DNA of 64,000 bases. It comes from Granulibacter bethesdensis CGDNIH1 (lineage in GTDB: Bacteria > Pseudomonadota > Alphaproteobacteria > Acetobacterales > Acetobacteraceae). The translations under genes and the position numbers were made by a program. Below, in pieces: positions 27,699 to 36,177 of this stretch. The number at the start of each line of letters is the position of its first letter. Position 1 is the stretch's first letter. Under the pieces are notes generated by a model. The model worked only from the letters and a program-made list of their open reading frames with translations, was not told the DNA's origin and made no database searches. The stretch is taken from positions 1,080,501 to 1,144,500 of the forward strand of contig NC_008343.2 of the NCBI RefSeq assembly GCF_000014285.2, given 5' to 3'.

Positions 27699-28553
27699 CT
27701 ACCCCAGCATACTCCGAAGAATTTTAGCTCCCTCATGACCTTTGATTGAATTTTTCCAGCACATTTCGGCCATTTTTTGATGGGACACCACAATTTCCTC
27801 AGCAGAAGAAATGATCGCTACCCCTTCTTGAAGGTCGGGTGCGGTATCCGTGTGAAACGGATTGAGGACAAGCTGTATTGTTGAATGAGACCGTGCGATC
27901 ACCATACGGCTGTTGATTTCCCCAGGTGACAGTAGTCCGAACTGCAATCCCATTGGCTCCGTTTCCAGAAGGTTGGCCATGTGCTCAACTTCCCGTCTTG
28001 CCACGACAAGGGCGGATGCTTTCAGTTCTTCCGATAAATCGGGTCCGCCAATACCCTGTTGCAGCATAATAGAAATGGCAGAAGGGGATAACATTGCAAT
28101 GAGGTTGGGTCTTCGGGCGGCATAGGCTGCACGCCTTTCTTTCAGCGTCTTTACAAGCTGCTCCACGTAAAGCCGGTCTGCTTTCGATCGTCCGGCATGG
28201 CGGGATATGATGGATTCGGCCAGAAACGCTTCTGTTTCATCCAGCATCGTCAGATGGCACAGCGCATCTCCGACAAACTGCAATTGGGCAGCATTTTCCT
28301 CAATCTGGCGGGCACGTTCGAAATATCCGACAGGCCGGCTTTGATACTCAATGCTGACACCCAGCAGGGAAAGAGGAGAAACCTGCAGGAGTTCAGCCAG
28401 CCTCTGCACGGTATCCAGTTTGATGACTTCACCTTTTTCATATCGGTACAGCGCGGCTCTTGAGACACCCAGCCGTGCTGCTATCTCCTCTGCGCGTAAT
28501 CCAGACTCCAGGCGATAGGCACGCAGGCGCTGACCAATTTCCGAGAAACGCAT
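27699..28553 (-). CDS. XRE-family transcriptional regulator
   Basis: The 284-residue protein has an N-terminal helix-turn-helix (residues about 3-60): IGQRLRAYRLESGLRAEEIA, ARLGVSRAALYRYEKGEV, LAELLQVSPLSLLG. A long C-terminal helical/sensor region follows, with no recognised metal or ligand motif. ATG 28553 is preferred; a TTG two codons upstream is possible. It follows the hydroxypyruvate isomerase gene on the same strand after an AT-rich 225-base spacer with dyad symmetry, which suggests autoregulation and control of its neighbour. The ligand is unknown. Confidence 0.82.
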   Translation of the reverse strand: MRFSEIGQRLRAYRLESGLRAEEIAARLGVSRAALYRYEKGEVIKLDTVQRLAELLQVSPLSLLGVSIEYQSRPVGYFERARQIEENAAQLQFVGDALCHLTMLDETEAFLAESIISRHAGRSKADRLYVEQLVKTLKERRAAYAARRPNLIAMLSPSAISIMLQQGIGGPDLSEELKASALVVARREVEHMANLLETEPMGLQFGLLSPGEINSRMVIARSHSTIQLVLNPFHTDTAPDLQEGVAIISSAEEIVVSHQKMAEMCWKNSIKGHEGAKILRSMLG

Positions 28554-28632
28554 AATCAATGTCGGGTGTCCTGCTACGCTTTGAAAGAATAATGCTATAA
28601 AGAGCTAATAGGGGCTACAGAAAGATTTTAAA

Positions 28633-28658
28633 AGTATATCAAGTTTTAAAACTATACT
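28633..28658. promoter_or_regulatory. AT-rich dyad upstream of the XRE regulator gene
   Basis: AGTATA (28633-28638) and TATACT (28653-28658) form an inverted repeat with a 14-base gap, and a 12-bp palindrome AGTTTTAAAACT (28642-28653) lies inside. The site is 80-105 bases before the regulator start, a plausible place for an autoregulatory operator. AT-rich DNA produces such dyads by chance, so this is tentative. Confidence 0.35.
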
Positions 28659-28705
28659 AAAATACGATATAAAAAAATGAGATTTAAAAACCAAAATTGT
28701 AACAA

Positions 28706-28727
28706 AAATAAGATAAAATACTTATTT
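28706..28727 (-). terminator. Weak AT-rich hairpin downstream of the hydroxypyruvate isomerase gene
   Basis: Seven-base perfect arms (AAATAAG / CTTATTT) enclose an 8-base loop about 52 bases after the stop. On the minus strand TTGTT follows. The stem has one G-C pair only, so termination is uncertain. Confidence 0.25.
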
Positions 28728-28778
28728 GTTTAAGTGTCTCTGGAAAGAATACATTTCTTAAAAACGTGTCCATGAAGC

Positions 28779-29558
28779 TTAAATTTTATAATTATCCCGC
28801 CACATCAGGCCATCTACTGTCGATGTTAACGGATTATATTCGCAGCTAATCCAGCCATGGTAGTTTTCATTTCTGATGATTGAGAATATCTCTGTCCATG
28901 AGATATTTCCGGTTCCAGGTTCATGACGGCCGGGAGTATCAGCGATCTGGATATGCCGTGTTTGGGGAAGCCATTTTCTCAGTGATTGTTCCCACATAGT
29001 GTCCGTTAAAAATAAATGATACAGATCAAGCTGAAGGCCAATATTAGGCATTCCTGTTAAGGAAATTATTCTTGAAGCTTGGTCTGCCGTTTTTAGATAG
29101 TAATTATTAATTGTCTGGATGCTGATGGGCTCGATCGTTATTGTTATGTTTGACTCTGCCGCAAGGCGGGCAGCCCATATCAGGTTTGAGACATAGCACT
29201 GTTCCATGGCGACATTGTCGTGGCTGGTTTCAGACAAGCCCGCCATGCAATGAATAAACGAACAGTTCAGTGTTCTGGCATAGCGTAGAGCCAGCAAAAA
29301 ACCTGCTCTGAACTCCTCTTGCCGGTGAGGAAGAGCTGCAAGACCCCTTTCGCCCTTCTCCCAGTTTCCTGCCGGAGCGTTGATAAGCACCATCTTCAGT
29401 CCGGTTTTTTTCAATATCGAGCCGATATGATCCGCTGGTACAGAGTAAGGAAAAAGACATTCCACACCTGAAAAACTGGCTGAAGCAGCTTGCTGAAAGC
29501 GTTCCAGAAAATCAAATTCAGTAAACAGAAAAGAAAGATTGGCGCAGAGAGACAACAT
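28779..29558 (-). CDS. Hydroxypyruvate isomerase-like sugar isomerase
   Basis: The 259-residue TIM-barrel protein (AP endonuclease 2 superfamily) matches Hyi/OtnI: MLSLCANLSFLFTEFDFLERF, VLINAPAGNWEKGERGLAALP, a Glu ligand in ITIEPISIQ, QLDLYHLFLTD, HIQIADTPGRHEPGTGNISW and a final Glu in GWISCEYNP. These enzymes interconvert hydroxypyruvate and tartronate semialdehyde, or act on 2-oxo-tetronates. The coding sequence and both flanks are visibly AT-richer than neighbouring genes, suggesting acquisition. It precedes the XRE regulator on the same strand; no glyoxylate carboligase lies nearby. Confidence 0.85.
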   Translation of the reverse strand: MLSLCANLSFLFTEFDFLERFQQAASASFSGVECLFPYSVPADHIGSILKKTGLKMVLINAPAGNWEKGERGLAALPHRQEEFRAGFLLALRYARTLNCSFIHCMAGLSETSHDNVAMEQCYVSNLIWAARLAAESNITITIEPISIQTINNYYLKTADQASRIISLTGMPNIGLQLDLYHLFLTDTMWEQSLRKWLPQTRHIQIADTPGRHEPGTGNISWTEIFSIIRNENYHGWISCEYNPLTSTVDGLMWRDNYKI

Positions 29559-29680
29559 GTCAGAAAAACCGTACCAGGATTTTGATATGGATCAACAACG
29601 AATTTTTGTTGGGATTAAAATTAAAACATCAACTCGGATGATGCGTTAAGTAATGAAGCGTTTGTAATGAACCGATGAAT

Positions 29681-29699
29681 TGTGAAAATTTGTTTCACA
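29681..29699. promoter_or_regulatory. Operator-like dyad upstream of the hydroxypyruvate isomerase gene
   Basis: TGTGAAA (29681-29687) and TTTCACA (29693-29699) form a perfect 7-bp inverted repeat with a 5-base centre. It lies about 125 bases before the start codon at 29558, within a 203-base AT-rich spacer. Its size and spacing resemble binding sites of dimeric regulators, but the cognate protein is unknown. Confidence 0.4.
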
Positions 29700-29742
29700 T
29701 GCTAGTTTCAAATTTATCCGGTTGATTTATTTTTGTGACAAC

Positions 29743-29759
29743 AAGTATAATTAATACTT
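29743..29759. promoter_or_regulatory. AAGTAT dyad at the end of ggt
   Basis: AAGTAT and ATACTT with a 5-base centre lie just after the ggt stop. The half-site AAGTATA also occurs in the dyad upstream of the XRE regulator gene. It could be an operator for the isomerase gene or a weak ggt terminator. Confidence 0.3.
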
Positions 29760-29761
29760 CT

Positions 29762-31567
29762 TTATTCTCCGTAAGGAATACCATCCCGCCGTGGATCGGC
29801 TGCTCCTGTCAGATGCCCGTCTGCTTTTTTGATAATCATGGAGAGACCTGAATTGAGCCTTATGATCGCAGGATGATGACCATACTGGAGCAGGCGATCA
29901 GCCAGTAAGGTGGCTTCAGTCCCTGCTTCCAGATCGGATTTCAGACCCGTTGTGCCGATATGGGGAGCCGAGATGGCCTGGGCAGGAGACAGGTTCCATC
30001 GCATGGACAGCAGCATGGCCTGACTGACATAGCTGATAATGTGGCCACCTCCGGGCGATCCGGTAACCATGTCGAGCTTTCCATTCTGATCCAGCACAAT
30101 GATTGGCGCCATGCTGCTGCGTGGTCTTTTGCCCGCCTGAACCCGGTTGGCAACAGGCTTACCTGCCTCTTCAGGCACAAATGCGAAATCGGTCAGTTCA
30201 TCGTTCAGAATAAATCCGTCAACCAAAAGCTTGGAGCCAAATACGTCTTGCACCGTGGTCGTCATGGACACGGCATTACCTTGCGCATCGACGATGCTGA
30301 TATGACTGGTACCGTGCTCCGGTTTTGGTGGCTGTGTACCCTGGGCGGGGGGTAGGTCGGGCATGGACCATGATGGATTGCCCGCCTCTACCGTGGAGGG
30401 CGCATGGCGGGGATGGATCATTCTGGCTCTTTGCCGGAGATAGGCCGGGTCGAGAAGACCGCGGAGTGGTATCTTTACAAAATCGGGATCAGCCAGAAAC
30501 AGGTTGCGATCTGCAAAGGCCAGGTGTTCGGCCTGAATGATCAGATCGGCCGCTTCGGCGCTGTCGGGGCGCAGATGCCGCAGATCGAAGCCCTCCAGCA
30601 TCGAGAGTATCTGCAAGACGGCGACACCTCCGGAGGAAGGCGGTCCCATGCTGCACACTGTCCGCATTTTGACAGGCATGCACAGGGCCGGGCGCTGACG
30701 GGGTTGATAGGAGGCCAGATCATCCATCGTCATGGTCCCGGAGGCCGGGCTTTGCCGGATCGCTGTCACAATGTCGGTGGCGATCCGACCGGTCAGCAAG
30801 GCATCTGCCCCTTTCTCGGCAACGCTCCGCATCGTTTCTGCCAGAGCGGGATTTTTTAATATGTAACCCGGCTCAGGAACTGAGCCATTGGGCAGGAAAT
30901 AAGTCCTTGCGGCTTCCTGTACCATCAAGCTGTTCTGTTCTTCCCGGATTTCCCGGCTCATCAGTGCAGAAACCGGAAAACCGTTTTCCGCCTGGGTAAT
31001 GGTGCTGGTAAACAAATCTTTCCAGAGCAGCTGCCCATGCAGCTTGTGCACAGCTTCGAGCATTCTCAGCGCGCCAGGTACCCCGACGGCGCGTCCTCCG
31101 ATTCCGGCGCTGTCCAGCGGGAGCGGTTTGCCGGTCGCATCCTGGAAAATGGTGGGGGGGATGGCGGCAGGGGCGGTTTCCCGTCCATCCCAGCTGGTAA
31201 CCTGCCGGGTGGCTGCATCGTAGTACAGCAGGAAGGCGCCTCCACCCAGACCGGAAGACTGAGGCTCCACCAGTGACAACATCGCCTGTGCGGTAACCGC
31301 GGCATCAATGGCATTGCCACCTGCTTTCAGCACATCCAATGCTGCCCGGCTGGCGAACGGGTTGGCCGTTACCACCATCATATGGGCGGCGGTTACATCC
31401 CGGGCCAGCGGAGGAAACGAATGAGGGGCGGAGGGCCGATGTGCGGGTGTCTCGGCGGCGAGGGAAAAAGGCATTATGAAAGCCACGCAGAACGCGAGCC
31501 GTGCCAGGCTTTGTTTTGTGAAAAACAGCCTGTCCCATACCTGCCGCAGTTTCCGTGTGACTGTCAT
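29762..31567 (-). CDS. ggt: Gamma-glutamyltransferase (periplasmic)
   Basis: GGT cleaves gamma-glutamyl bonds, chiefly of glutathione, and autoprocesses into two subunits. The 601-residue precursor has a basic N-terminus and hydrophobic signal segment (LARLAFCVAFIMPFSLAAE). The large-subunit block is GGNAIDAAVTAQAMLSLVEP with GLGGGAFLLYYD, and the processing/catalytic Thr lies in EHGTSHISIVDAQGNAVSMT. The oxyanion Gly-Gly is in TGSPGGGHIISYV. The start is only 15 bases from that of divergent yraN. Composition is normal, unlike the isomerase gene downstream. Confidence 0.93.
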   Translation of the reverse strand: MTVTRKLRQVWDRLFFTKQSLARLAFCVAFIMPFSLAAETPAHRPSAPHSFPPLARDVTAAHMMVVTANPFASRAALDVLKAGGNAIDAAVTAQAMLSLVEPQSSGLGGGAFLLYYDAATRQVTSWDGRETAPAAIPPTIFQDATGKPLPLDSAGIGGRAVGVPGALRMLEAVHKLHGQLLWKDLFTSTITQAENGFPVSALMSREIREEQNSLMVQEAARTYFLPNGSVPEPGYILKNPALAETMRSVAEKGADALLTGRIATDIVTAIRQSPASGTMTMDDLASYQPRQRPALCMPVKMRTVCSMGPPSSGGVAVLQILSMLEGFDLRHLRPDSAEAADLIIQAEHLAFADRNLFLADPDFVKIPLRGLLDPAYLRQRARMIHPRHAPSTVEAGNPSWSMPDLPPAQGTQPPKPEHGTSHISIVDAQGNAVSMTTTVQDVFGSKLLVDGFILNDELTDFAFVPEEAGKPVANRVQAGKRPRSSMAPIIVLDQNGKLDMVTGSPGGGHIISYVSQAMLLSMRWNLSPAQAISAPHIGTTGLKSDLEAGTEATLLADRLLQYGHHPAIIRLNSGLSMIIKKADGHLTGAADPRRDGIPYGE

Positions 31568-31582
31568 GATTGAGCACTGCCA

Positions 31583-32059
31583 ATGAACAAAAAGAAAGAT
31601 GACTGTGGTGGTCTGTCATTACCTTCTGACAGCGTGTTTTGCAGCTTACATGCAAACGACAGTATCTGGCAGCATGATAAAAAGGTCCTCCGTGGCGGTA
31701 AGGCGAGCCGTGACGGCCTGGAGGCAGAGCGTATCGCTGCACAGGCACTGGAAGCAGATGGCTGGCAGATTTTAGGTCGGCGACTGCGTACATCCGCAGG
31801 CGAGATCGATATTCTTGCCGAGATGGACGGATTGCTGGCGATTGTCGAGGTCAAATACCGGCCAACCCTAAGCGAGGCAGCCCATGCGCTGGGCCCACGC
31901 CAGCGCAAACGTCTGATTGCTGCCGCCTCGTATGTGCTGGCACAACACCCGGAATATGGTACGGAAGGCGTGAGATTCGACGTTATTGTGGTTGATATGG
32001 CCGGGCAGGTGCGCAGGATTACGGATGCGTTCAGGCTGGATGAGGAGGGGTGGCCTTAG
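31583..32059 (+). CDS. YraN/UPF0102 family nuclease-like protein
   Basis: The family has a restriction-endonuclease fold of uncertain function. The conserved core is GLEAERIAAQALEADGWQIL with the putative active site GEIDILAEMDGLLAIVEVKY, followed by the basic block GPRQRKRLIAAASYVL. The 158-residue frame includes about 40 N-terminal residues beyond the family norm; a GTG at 31634 may be the true start, which would also leave room for the ggt promoter. It converges on comM with a 4-base overlap, and yraN and comM are often neighbours. Confidence 0.85.
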   Translation: MNKKKDDCGGLSLPSDSVFCSLHANDSIWQHDKKVLRGGKASRDGLEAERIAAQALEADGWQILGRRLRTSAGEIDILAEMDGLLAIVEVKYRPTLSEAAHALGPRQRKRLIAAASYVLAQHPEYGTEGVRFDVIVVDMAGQVRRITDAFRLDEEGWP

Positions 32060-33567
32060 CCACGCCATTGCCGGACGCGAAAATTGAGAGCTTCGGCCAG
32101 ATGCAGGCGGGAAATGTCTGCTTCCTGTGCCAGATCGGCGATTGTGCGGGCGACGCGGATCATGCGCGTCAAACCACGCGCCGATAATTTCAGGCGTAGG
32201 CTGGCCTGTTCTGCAAAAGCGGCTACCTCGGGGGACAGGGAAGGGTCTGCACCATTCTGCCGCTTGCCGGATTGGAGGCGTGCGGCTCGAAACTGTCGTG
32301 CTGCCTCGATCCGTACCGCCACGGAGGCACTGTTTTCACCAGGCGGAGCGCGCATCAACTCTGTCGGAGTGGCAGGTTGGACGGTGACGACGATATCCAT
32401 ACGATCCAGCAGCGGGCCGCTGATCCGGGCCTGATAGCCATCGCCGCAGGCGGGTGCGCGCACGCATTCACGATCCGGAGTGCCGAGATAGCCGCAGCGG
32501 CAGGGATTCATGGCGGCAATGAGCTGAAACCGTGCGGGATAGGTAATATGTGCCGCAGCCCGCGCCACTGTTGCCTGTCCGGTTTCCATGGGCGTTCGAA
32601 GGGCTTCCAGCACCTGACGGGAAAATTCCGGGAATTCGTCCATGAAAAGGACGCCATGATGGGCGAGGGAGATTTCGCCCGGTTTGGCACGCGGTCCACC
32701 CCCGGCAATGGCCGCCTGGCTGGCACCATGATGCGGTTCACGGAAAGGGGGACGGGTGATCAGCCTGCCATCCCGCAGCATGCCTGCGATACTGTGAATC
32801 GTGCTGACATCCAGAATCTGCGATGGCGTCAGGGGCGGCAGCAAGCCGGGCAGACGGGCGGCGAGCATTGATTTGCCTGCGCCAGGCGGGCCGATCAGCA
32901 GAAGGTTATGCTGTCCGGCGGCGGCGATTTCGAGTGCCCGCCTGGCTGTCTCCATCCCTTTGACATCGGCGAGGTCTGGGAGTGCCGATCCCTCCGCCTG
33001 ACCAGCCGGTTCTGGTCGGGGCAACGTCTGTGTGCCGCGAAAATGATTGATGATGGCCAGCAGGTTGGGTGCGGCAATGATGCGTTCCGCCCCGGACCAT
33101 GCGGCTTCTCCGCCCTGCCGTTCCGGGCATATCAGGCCGAGACCGCCTGCATGCGCACCGATGGCTGCTGGCAGCACCCCGTTCACCGGCTGCAAGGCTC
33201 CATCCAGTGAAAGCTCGCCAAGGCTGGTATATCCGGCACTATCGGAGGCTGGCAGGATATCCATTGCTGCCAGCACACCCAGTGCAATGGGCAGATCGAA
33301 ATGACTGCCTTCCTTGAGCAGATCGGCAGGCGCGAGATTAACCAGAATACGCCGTGGCGGCAGAGCCAGCCCCATGGAGGCAAGGGCTGCGCGTACCCGC
33401 TCCCGTGCTTCTCCCACCGCTTTGTCGGGCAGACCCACCACTTGAAAAGCGGGAAGGCCGGGTGAGATCTGGACCTGAATTTCCACAGGGATGGCAGTGA
33501 TCCCGGCAAAGGCAAAGGAGTGGGTGCGGACGACCTTGCTACCTTCACGATGGGGAGTCTGTGCCAT
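32056..33567 (-). CDS. comM: YifB/ComM family magnesium-chelatase-like AAA+ protein
   Basis: ComM is a hexameric AAA+ branch-migration helicase that promotes recombination of DNA taken up by natural transformation. The 503-residue protein has the N-terminal lon-protease-like domain (VEIQVQISPGLPAFQVVGLP), Walker A GPPGAGKSMLAARLPGLL, Walker B region HHGVLFMDEFPEFSRQVLEA and the zinc-type cysteines MNPCRCGYLGTPDRECVRAP. The C-terminal block LSARGLTRMIRVARTIADLA is typical. It is divergent from the CorC-type gene. Presence of ComM does not by itself show competence. Confidence 0.93.
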   Translation of the reverse strand: MAQTPHREGSKVVRTHSFAFAGITAIPVEIQVQISPGLPAFQVVGLPDKAVGEARERVRAALASMGLALPPRRILVNLAPADLLKEGSHFDLPIALGVLAAMDILPASDSAGYTSLGELSLDGALQPVNGVLPAAIGAHAGGLGLICPERQGGEAAWSGAERIIAAPNLLAIINHFRGTQTLPRPEPAGQAEGSALPDLADVKGMETARRALEIAAAGQHNLLLIGPPGAGKSMLAARLPGLLPPLTPSQILDVSTIHSIAGMLRDGRLITRPPFREPHHGASQAAIAGGGPRAKPGEISLAHHGVLFMDEFPEFSRQVLEALRTPMETGQATVARAAAHITYPARFQLIAAMNPCRCGYLGTPDRECVRAPACGDGYQARISGPLLDRMDIVVTVQPATPTELMRAPPGENSASVAVRIEAARQFRAARLQSGKRQNGADPSLSPEVAAFAEQASLRLKLSARGLTRMIRVARTIADLAQEADISRLHLAEALNFRVRQWRG

Positions 33568-33834
33568 TGAGAGAACCGATTTCCAACCAAAACAGGCCTG
33601 ACATACTTTCTTCGATCAGGCGATTTATTCTTCTTACAGAACAATTATGGCAGGAGAAAGATAAAGGATATCCCCTATCAGGCTATAAAGCGGTGCGGCT
33701 GACGACTCATTTTTATGATAATTTGGCAAATCCTGTTGCTTCCTGTCATTGGTAACATCGCCAAAATCGGATGAAGCGTTAAAATACGGCCCGATGAGAA
33801 TGCTACCCGCCTGGTAAGGATCTTTCCTCTCTTG

Positions 33835-35133
33835 ATGACCATTCTGGTTGAATTTCTGATTGTCCTGTTGCTGATCCTGCTGAACGGGTTATTTGCAATG
33901 GCGGAGCTGGCGCTGGTTTCCGCCCGTCGCGCCCGGCTGTCGGTTATGGAACAGAAAGGAATTCCCACCGCGACACTGGCACGGGAACTGGCGGAAGATC
34001 CCCACCGTTTTCTGCCGACCGTGCAGGTAGGGATTACGCTGGTGGCGATTCTGTCCGGCACGTTTGGCGGGGCGCGGATCGCTGATCATCTGGCCAGATA
34101 TCTGGACATGATCCCCGTTCTGGCCCGTTTTTCCAATGATATTGCCCTGCTGATCGTGGTGGTTGTCATCACCTATTTGACCATGGTGCTGGGGGAGCTG
34201 GTACCGAAGCAGCTTGCCCTGCTGGGGCCGGAGCAGGTTGCAGTCAGGGTGGCCAGGCCGGTGGCGTGGCTGGCGAAGGTGACGGGGCCTGCGGTGTGGC
34301 TGCTGGGTTATTCATCCTCTGTCGTCCTGAGCCTGTTCGGTCTGACCCGTTCTTCCCAGCCGCAGGTGACGGAAGAGGAGCTGAAAGCCCTTCTGGCGGA
34401 AGGCACGCAGGCAGGTGTACTGGAAACCGAAGAGCGTGCCATGATCGAGCGTGTGCTGCGCCTCGCTGACAAACCCATCCGCGCCCTGATGACGCCGCGA
34501 AACGAAATTGCCTGGATCGACCGGAGCGATACGGAGGCAGATATCATCGCCGCAGTGAAAGAAGCACCTCATTCCCGCCTGGTGGTCTGTGAGGGTTCGA
34601 TCGACAATGTGGTGGGCGTGGTGCAGGCCAAGCATATTCTCGATCGCCTTCTGGAGGGGCAGCCTTTGTCCATCGGTGCCTCCCTGCGTCAGCCGATGGT
34701 GGTGCCTGATACCGTGACAGCGCTGGGCGCGCTGGAAAGGCTGAAGAGCGATACTCTGGGTCTGGCGCTGGTCATGGATGAGTATGGCAGTTTCGAGGGG
34801 GTGGTCACTGCCGCGGATGTGCTGAAAGCCATTGTCGGTGAGGCCGGAGACAGCACCGGAACATCCTCCCAGACTCCTGATGCGCTGCCAGGTACGATGG
34901 TTCTGGACGGGATGATGGCGGCGGATGAGCTGAAATCCCGTCTCTCCCTGCCGGAACTGCCTGCCGAGGGCAGCTATCACACGGCAGCCGGGCTGGTGCT
35001 GGCGATCTTGCGACGGGTGCCCAAAACCGGGGACCGGATCGCCTTTGCCGGCTGGACGTTCGAGGTGCTGGAGATGGATGGTCGCCGGGTCGCCCGGCTA
35101 CGAGCCAGCCGCGATACGCTTGCTGAGGGATGA
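33835..35133 (+). CDS. CNNM/CBS-domain membrane protein (CorC/TlyC, hemolysin family)
   Basis: The 432-residue protein has an N-terminal DUF21 (CNNM) membrane domain with about four hydrophobic segments, starting VEFLIVLLLILLNGLFAMAE, then SARRARLSVMEQKG. Two CBS domains follow (from RALMTPRNEIAWIDRSDTEA), then a C-terminal CorC_HlyC domain (GSYHTAAGLVLAILRRVPKT). Relatives are implicated in magnesium or cobalt efflux; the hemolysin name is historical. The ATG at 33835 lies just after a TTG, and no strong ribosome-binding site is seen. The 267 bases before it hold no gene I can support. Confidence 0.88.
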   Translation: MTILVEFLIVLLLILLNGLFAMAELALVSARRARLSVMEQKGIPTATLARELAEDPHRFLPTVQVGITLVAILSGTFGGARIADHLARYLDMIPVLARFSNDIALLIVVVVITYLTMVLGELVPKQLALLGPEQVAVRVARPVAWLAKVTGPAVWLLGYSSSVVLSLFGLTRSSQPQVTEEELKALLAEGTQAGVLETEERAMIERVLRLADKPIRALMTPRNEIAWIDRSDTEADIIAAVKEAPHSRLVVCEGSIDNVVGVVQAKHILDRLLEGQPLSIGASLRQPMVVPDTVTALGALERLKSDTLGLALVMDEYGSFEGVVTAADVLKAIVGEAGDSTGTSSQTPDALPGTMVLDGMMAADELKSRLSLPELPAEGSYHTAAGLVLAILRRVPKTGDRIAFAGWTFEVLEMDGRRVARLRASRDTLAEG

Positions 35134-35271
35134 CGCTATCGGCCCTGTTGAGGCATCCCCGCTGTTTCATCAATCTGAAGGGCATGCGGCAAAGCCAGCC
35201 GGGCTGCGCAGCACCTTACATAAGCCTCCGAGTGCGTGCTTTCAGGAAGCACATCCAGCAGCTTCACGGTG

Positions 35272-36018
35272 TCAACAGGCTGAAGCGGTCTCCAACGCTG
35301 CTATCGTGACATCCAGAAGCCGATCGATCACATGCGGTTCCTGTGCGCCTGCAATGGCATGATGATGGTCGAACACAAAACAGGGTACGCCAGTGATGCC
35401 GAGCCGATGAGCCTGTGCCGTGGCAAGCTGAATTTCGCTGCGCCCTTCCGGGCCGCGCAGATAGGACAGGGCGTCGGTCCGGCTGAATCCGGCCTCGGCA
35501 GCGATATGCGCCAGTTCATCCAGATCCCCGATATCCCGCCCCTCGGTGAAGCAGGCGGCAAACAGGCGTTCTACCATGCCTCCGGCGGCATCGGCAGGAC
35601 GGGCGGAAAATGATGTGTTGAAATTACTCAGGCCCGCGCTGCTATGGGAGAGGTGATAAGCCGTGGCTTGCTCCGCGACCCATCGCACCAGCCGATGGGC
35701 ATCAAAACTGGATGGCAGGGTGTTGATCAGGTCGAAGCGAAAACTGATCCCTTCCCGACGCCCTAACGCGGTGATGGAGCGGTGCAGCCGTTGCGTGCGG
35801 TCTTCTGTGCCTGGTCTACGGATGATATGGTCGGCGCGTCCCGCGCTGCTGTGCTTCATGTCCGGATTGAGCAGGAAAGGCCTCCACTCGATCACGGGGC
35901 TGATATCCGCTCGTCTGGCAAGGCATTCACGAAGTCGCCTGACACCCAGATAGCTCCAGGGGCATATCAGATCGAACACGACGGCGATCGCCAGAAGTGC
36001 GCGGGGAGGGGCGAGCAT
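35272..36018 (-). CDS. DsbA-family (FrnE-like) oxidoreductase, single active-site Cys
   Basis: The 248-residue thioredoxin-fold protein resembles FrnE/HCCA isomerases: VFDLICPWSYLGVRRLRECL at the start and GITGVPCFVFDHHHAIAGAQ with the cis-Pro near the end. The usual Cys-Pro-Trp-Cys is Cys-Pro-Trp-Ser, so only one redox Cys remains; many FrnE-like proteins share this. No signal peptide is seen, so it is probably cytoplasmic. ATG 36018 is preferred to GTG 36024. It converges on the CorC-type gene across a 138-base spacer with only a weak hairpin. Confidence 0.82.
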   Translation of the reverse strand: MLAPPRALLAIAVVFDLICPWSYLGVRRLRECLARRADISPVIEWRPFLLNPDMKHSSAGRADHIIRRPGTEDRTQRLHRSITALGRREGISFRFDLINTLPSSFDAHRLVRWVAEQATAYHLSHSSAGLSNFNTSFSARPADAAGGMVERLFAACFTEGRDIGDLDELAHIAAEAGFSRTDALSYLRGPEGRSEIQLATAQAHRLGITGVPCFVFDHHHAIAGAQEPHVIDRLLDVTIAALETASAC

Positions 36019-36177
36019 GTTCACAGGAGTGAGTGTAACGCATTCCTCAGTCTGCTCAAAAGATATAATGCTCTCAGCAGATTGTTTTATATAAGATTTT
36101 TTAATAATCCGATGCTTGTTGTGCTGGCGTCAAAGCAGTCCGATACAGGACATTCTTCTAGCAGGGTTGATCACATC

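Noticed and set aside
27196-27738. 180-codon plus-strand frame across the Nudix remnant and the long inverted repeat
   Set aside because: No recognisable domain, low-complexity composition, and the opposite strand clearly carries Nudix fragments.
33561-33834. 64-codon frame in the spacer between comM and the CorC-type gene
   Set aside because: It begins inside comM, lacks a start signal, and its translation resembles no protein.
35134-35271. Minus-strand frame of about 45-50 codons between the CorC-type gene and the FrnE-like gene, with a small hairpin at 35236-35252
   Set aside because: The frame has no ribosome-binding site or known family, and the hairpin has a 6-bp stem without a T-run.
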